Assembly (NCBI GenBank): GCA_050260055.1
Contig: JBLNBO010000038.1
Span: 3,860 to 67,859 of the forward strand
DNA: 64,000 nt
Direction: 5' to 3'
Source of the DNA: JBLMYQ01 sp050260055
Lineage (GTDB): Bacteria; Bacillota; Clostridia; Acetivibrionales; UBA4821
Below the pieces are notes generated by a model. That model was given only the letters and a program-made list of their open reading frames with translations, was not told the DNA's origin and did no database searches. Position numbers and translations under genes: made by a program. Shown here one piece after another: positions 62,649 through 64,000 of the stretch. Every line of letters begins with the position of its first letter. Position 1 is the first letter of the stretch.

Positions 62649-63337
62649 TATTGTACCTCGAATTTATAGCCCACTCCCCAGATGGTTACAATATCCCAAC
62701 CTGAATCAGGGCTTTGAATTTTTTGCCTCAGACTTTTTATATGGACATCAACTGTTCGGGTATCACCGACAAAGTCATAACCCCAAACCTTTTCAAGAAG
62801 CTGGTCGCGTGAAAAAACAATGTTCCTATTATTAACGAGGAAGAATAAAAGCTGCAGTTCTTTTGGTTTTAGTTCAACCTTTTTGCCATTTATACATGCT
62901 TCATATTTATTTAAATCAACAGATAGATTGCCAATAGTCAACACATTTTCACTTTTACATGTTGAAGTTCCCTGCTGTCTTAGGCGTGCTTTAACTCGGG
63001 CAACTACCTCCCTAGGCTCAAATGGCTTTACAATATAATCGTCTGCTCCTATCTCAAATCCCTGAACCTTATCATCAACCATATCTCTTGCAGTTATCAT
63101 AATAACAGGAATGCTGCTTGTTTTACGTATTATTTTACAGACTTCCCACCCGTTTATGATAGGCATCATAACATCAAGCATTACAAGGTCATATTCATCT
63201 TTTTTAAATGCATCAAGAGCACAGCTTCCATCATGACAAAATGTAAGGGTATAGCCTTCATTTGCAAGATATAACTCCAGTATCTCGCAGATATTCTTAT
63301 CATCATCGGCAATAAGGATTTTTTTAGAATTATCCAT
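62648..63337 (-). CDS. OmpR-family response regulator
   Basis: A 229-residue regulator. The receiver domain (1-120) has the acidic pocket D11/D12, phospho-acceptor D55 in MLDVMMP, the Thr in ITARD and Lys in IVKPFEP. The winged-helix DNA-binding domain (about 130-229) has LKPKELQLLFFLVNN and GDTRTVDVHIKSLRQKIQ, close to PhoP/WalR-type regulators. It controls unknown targets; the adjacent secreted proteins are candidates. Confidence 0.95.
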   Translation of the reverse strand: MDNSKKILIADDDKNICEILELYLANEGYTLTFCHDGSCALDAFKKDEYDLVMLDVMMPIINGWEVCKIIRKTSSIPVIMITARDMVDDKVQGFEIGADDYIVKPFEPREVVARVKARLRQQGTSTCKSENVLTIGNLSVDLNKYEACINGKKVELKPKELQLLFFLVNNRNIVFSRDQLLEKVWGYDFVGDTRTVDVHIKSLRQKIQSPDSGWDIVTIWGVGYKFEVQ

Positions 63338-63699
63338 TTATTCACCTCATTTGAGAAAGTATGACTAATAATTGATGTAAAATGTCTTCTATAATATATT
63401 CCTTTTATGATTAATTTTAAAAAATACAAAATAATTTACATGGTTTAATTGTCTGATTCTATATTACCTCATTAAAGCCAGTAATTCAATTACAGCATTT
63501 GGCTGTAACCTTTGATATTCTTCAACAAAAAAATATAGAAATTTTATTACAGTCATGATAAACTTTAATTCACATTTATTTTAAAATTGATTTCACTAAA
63601 AGCCTGCCAAGAAATTGCAAGGGAGGGATATATTTTTTAAATCACCCATTTACTTATGGGATAAACAGACGTCAAAAAATCAGGAAAGGAGGCAGAAAA
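63338..63699. other. Divergent intergenic region
   Basis: About 360 nt between the response-regulator gene and a plus-strand gene. AT-rich, with promoters expected in both directions. Around 63645-63662 CACCCATTTACTTATGGGA could form a short hairpin. No riboswitch class, repeat or ORF recognised. Confidence 0.4.
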
Positions 63700-64000
63700 A
63701 TGAAAAGATTGGTTACCATAGATATCCGAAGACGTTTTGCTGCCGGTGAAATAATTTGGACTCCAAACGAGTTCCTCGATAAAGGTAAATGCCTTCGGCC
63801 TATACAAATGGCAAAAGCCCCCAGACCCTGGAAGCATGAAACATGCTATTGTTACGAGGTAACCAAGGATGCAGTTATAGCAGCTGATAAGTATCTTCCA
63901 AGCCTCAACCCTTACGCAATTGGGGGAAAGGTAATTAATCAGATTTTATCAGTTCAAGAACTTTCAAATGGTGTCTCCTATTCATCTTATGGGGTAATAG
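63700..64000 (+). CDS. Unknown protein, 3' end beyond the window
   Basis: A frame of at least 100 codons open to the window edge, beginning MKRLVTIDIRRRFAAGEII with an excellent ribosome binding site (GGAAAGGAGGCAG, 5-6 nt upstream). The visible part has WTPNEFLDKG, two Cys in ETCYCYEV and a Pro/Gly-containing second half. No signal peptide. I do not recognise the family. Confidence 0.6.
   Translation, partial: MKRLVTIDIRRRFAAGEIIWTPNEFLDKGKCLRPIQMAKAPRPWKHETCYCYEVTKDAVIAADKYLPSLNPYAIGGKVINQILSVQELSNGVSYSSYGVI

Noticed and set aside
63600..63699. Cyclic-di-GMP riboswitch before the last gene
   Set aside because: The conserved aptamer core is missing; only a short hairpin is visible.

Overview
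The window reads as chromosomal DNA of a low-GC, Gram-positive, endospore-forming anaerobe of the class Clostridia. The reasons are a spoIIR gene, an AT-rich background, strong AAGGAGG-type ribosome binding sites, several S-layer-homology (SLH) surface proteins, lipoproteins with Gram-positive signal peptides and a flavodoxin/ferredoxin (EFR1) protein. The genus cannot be fixed from the sequence alone. No tRNA, rRNA, CRISPR array, transposase or phage gene was seen.

Layout. 1-3949 (minus): export and polymerisation of a surface polysaccharide (flippase cut by the window edge, O-antigen-ligase-like protein). 4008-11865 (minus): a cobalamin-riboswitch-controlled locus encoding a DUF4430 lipoprotein, a complete ECF transporter (EcfT, fused EcfA-EcfA', S component) and two secreted proteins with terpene-cyclase-like repeats. 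One of these combines that alpha/alpha fold with DUF4430 and three SLH domains. The fold pair is that of animal intrinsic factor and transcobalamin, so I read the locus as a surface corrinoid capture and uptake system. 11919-12488 is an unknown gene beside it.

12848-25752 is mostly housekeeping: spoIIR, an MgtC-like protein, murA, walJ, rlmH, two HAD phosphatases, a flotillin/NfeD pair, EFR1, prepilin peptidase, ilvD and a small SLH protein. 26023-27744 holds a YflT-like stress protein, then about 440 nt of GC-richer, hairpin-dense DNA that I interpret as a large structured non-coding RNA, then pssA. 27787-32547 (minus) holds a 27-aa Cys/Lys micro-ORF, the nadA-nadB-nadC pathway and two small genes. 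32770-38579 (plus) holds an amidohydrolase, a hexapeptide acyltransferase and two tandem KimA-like potassium transporters. 38588-41032 (minus) holds a HopA1-like protein with a small acidic partner.

41666-63337 (minus) is an envelope region: an orphan GAF histidine kinase, a heterodimeric ABC exporter, a sigma factor/anti-sigma/zinc-ribbon unit followed by a MacA-MacB-type tripartite exporter with an SLH protein and a lipoprotein, a membrane-anchored amidase paired with a PstS-like binding protein, a UPF0316 protein behind a terminator-like leader hairpin, two secreted proteins and an OmpR-type two-component system. A partial unknown gene runs off the right edge.

Two families of dispersed intergenic repeats are visible. 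R1 (three copies, about 7487, 16668 and 30475) is mosaic and contains hairpins that show compensatory base changes between copies. R2 (two copies, about 26518 and 53870) carries a conserved GC-rich core. Neither encodes a transposase.
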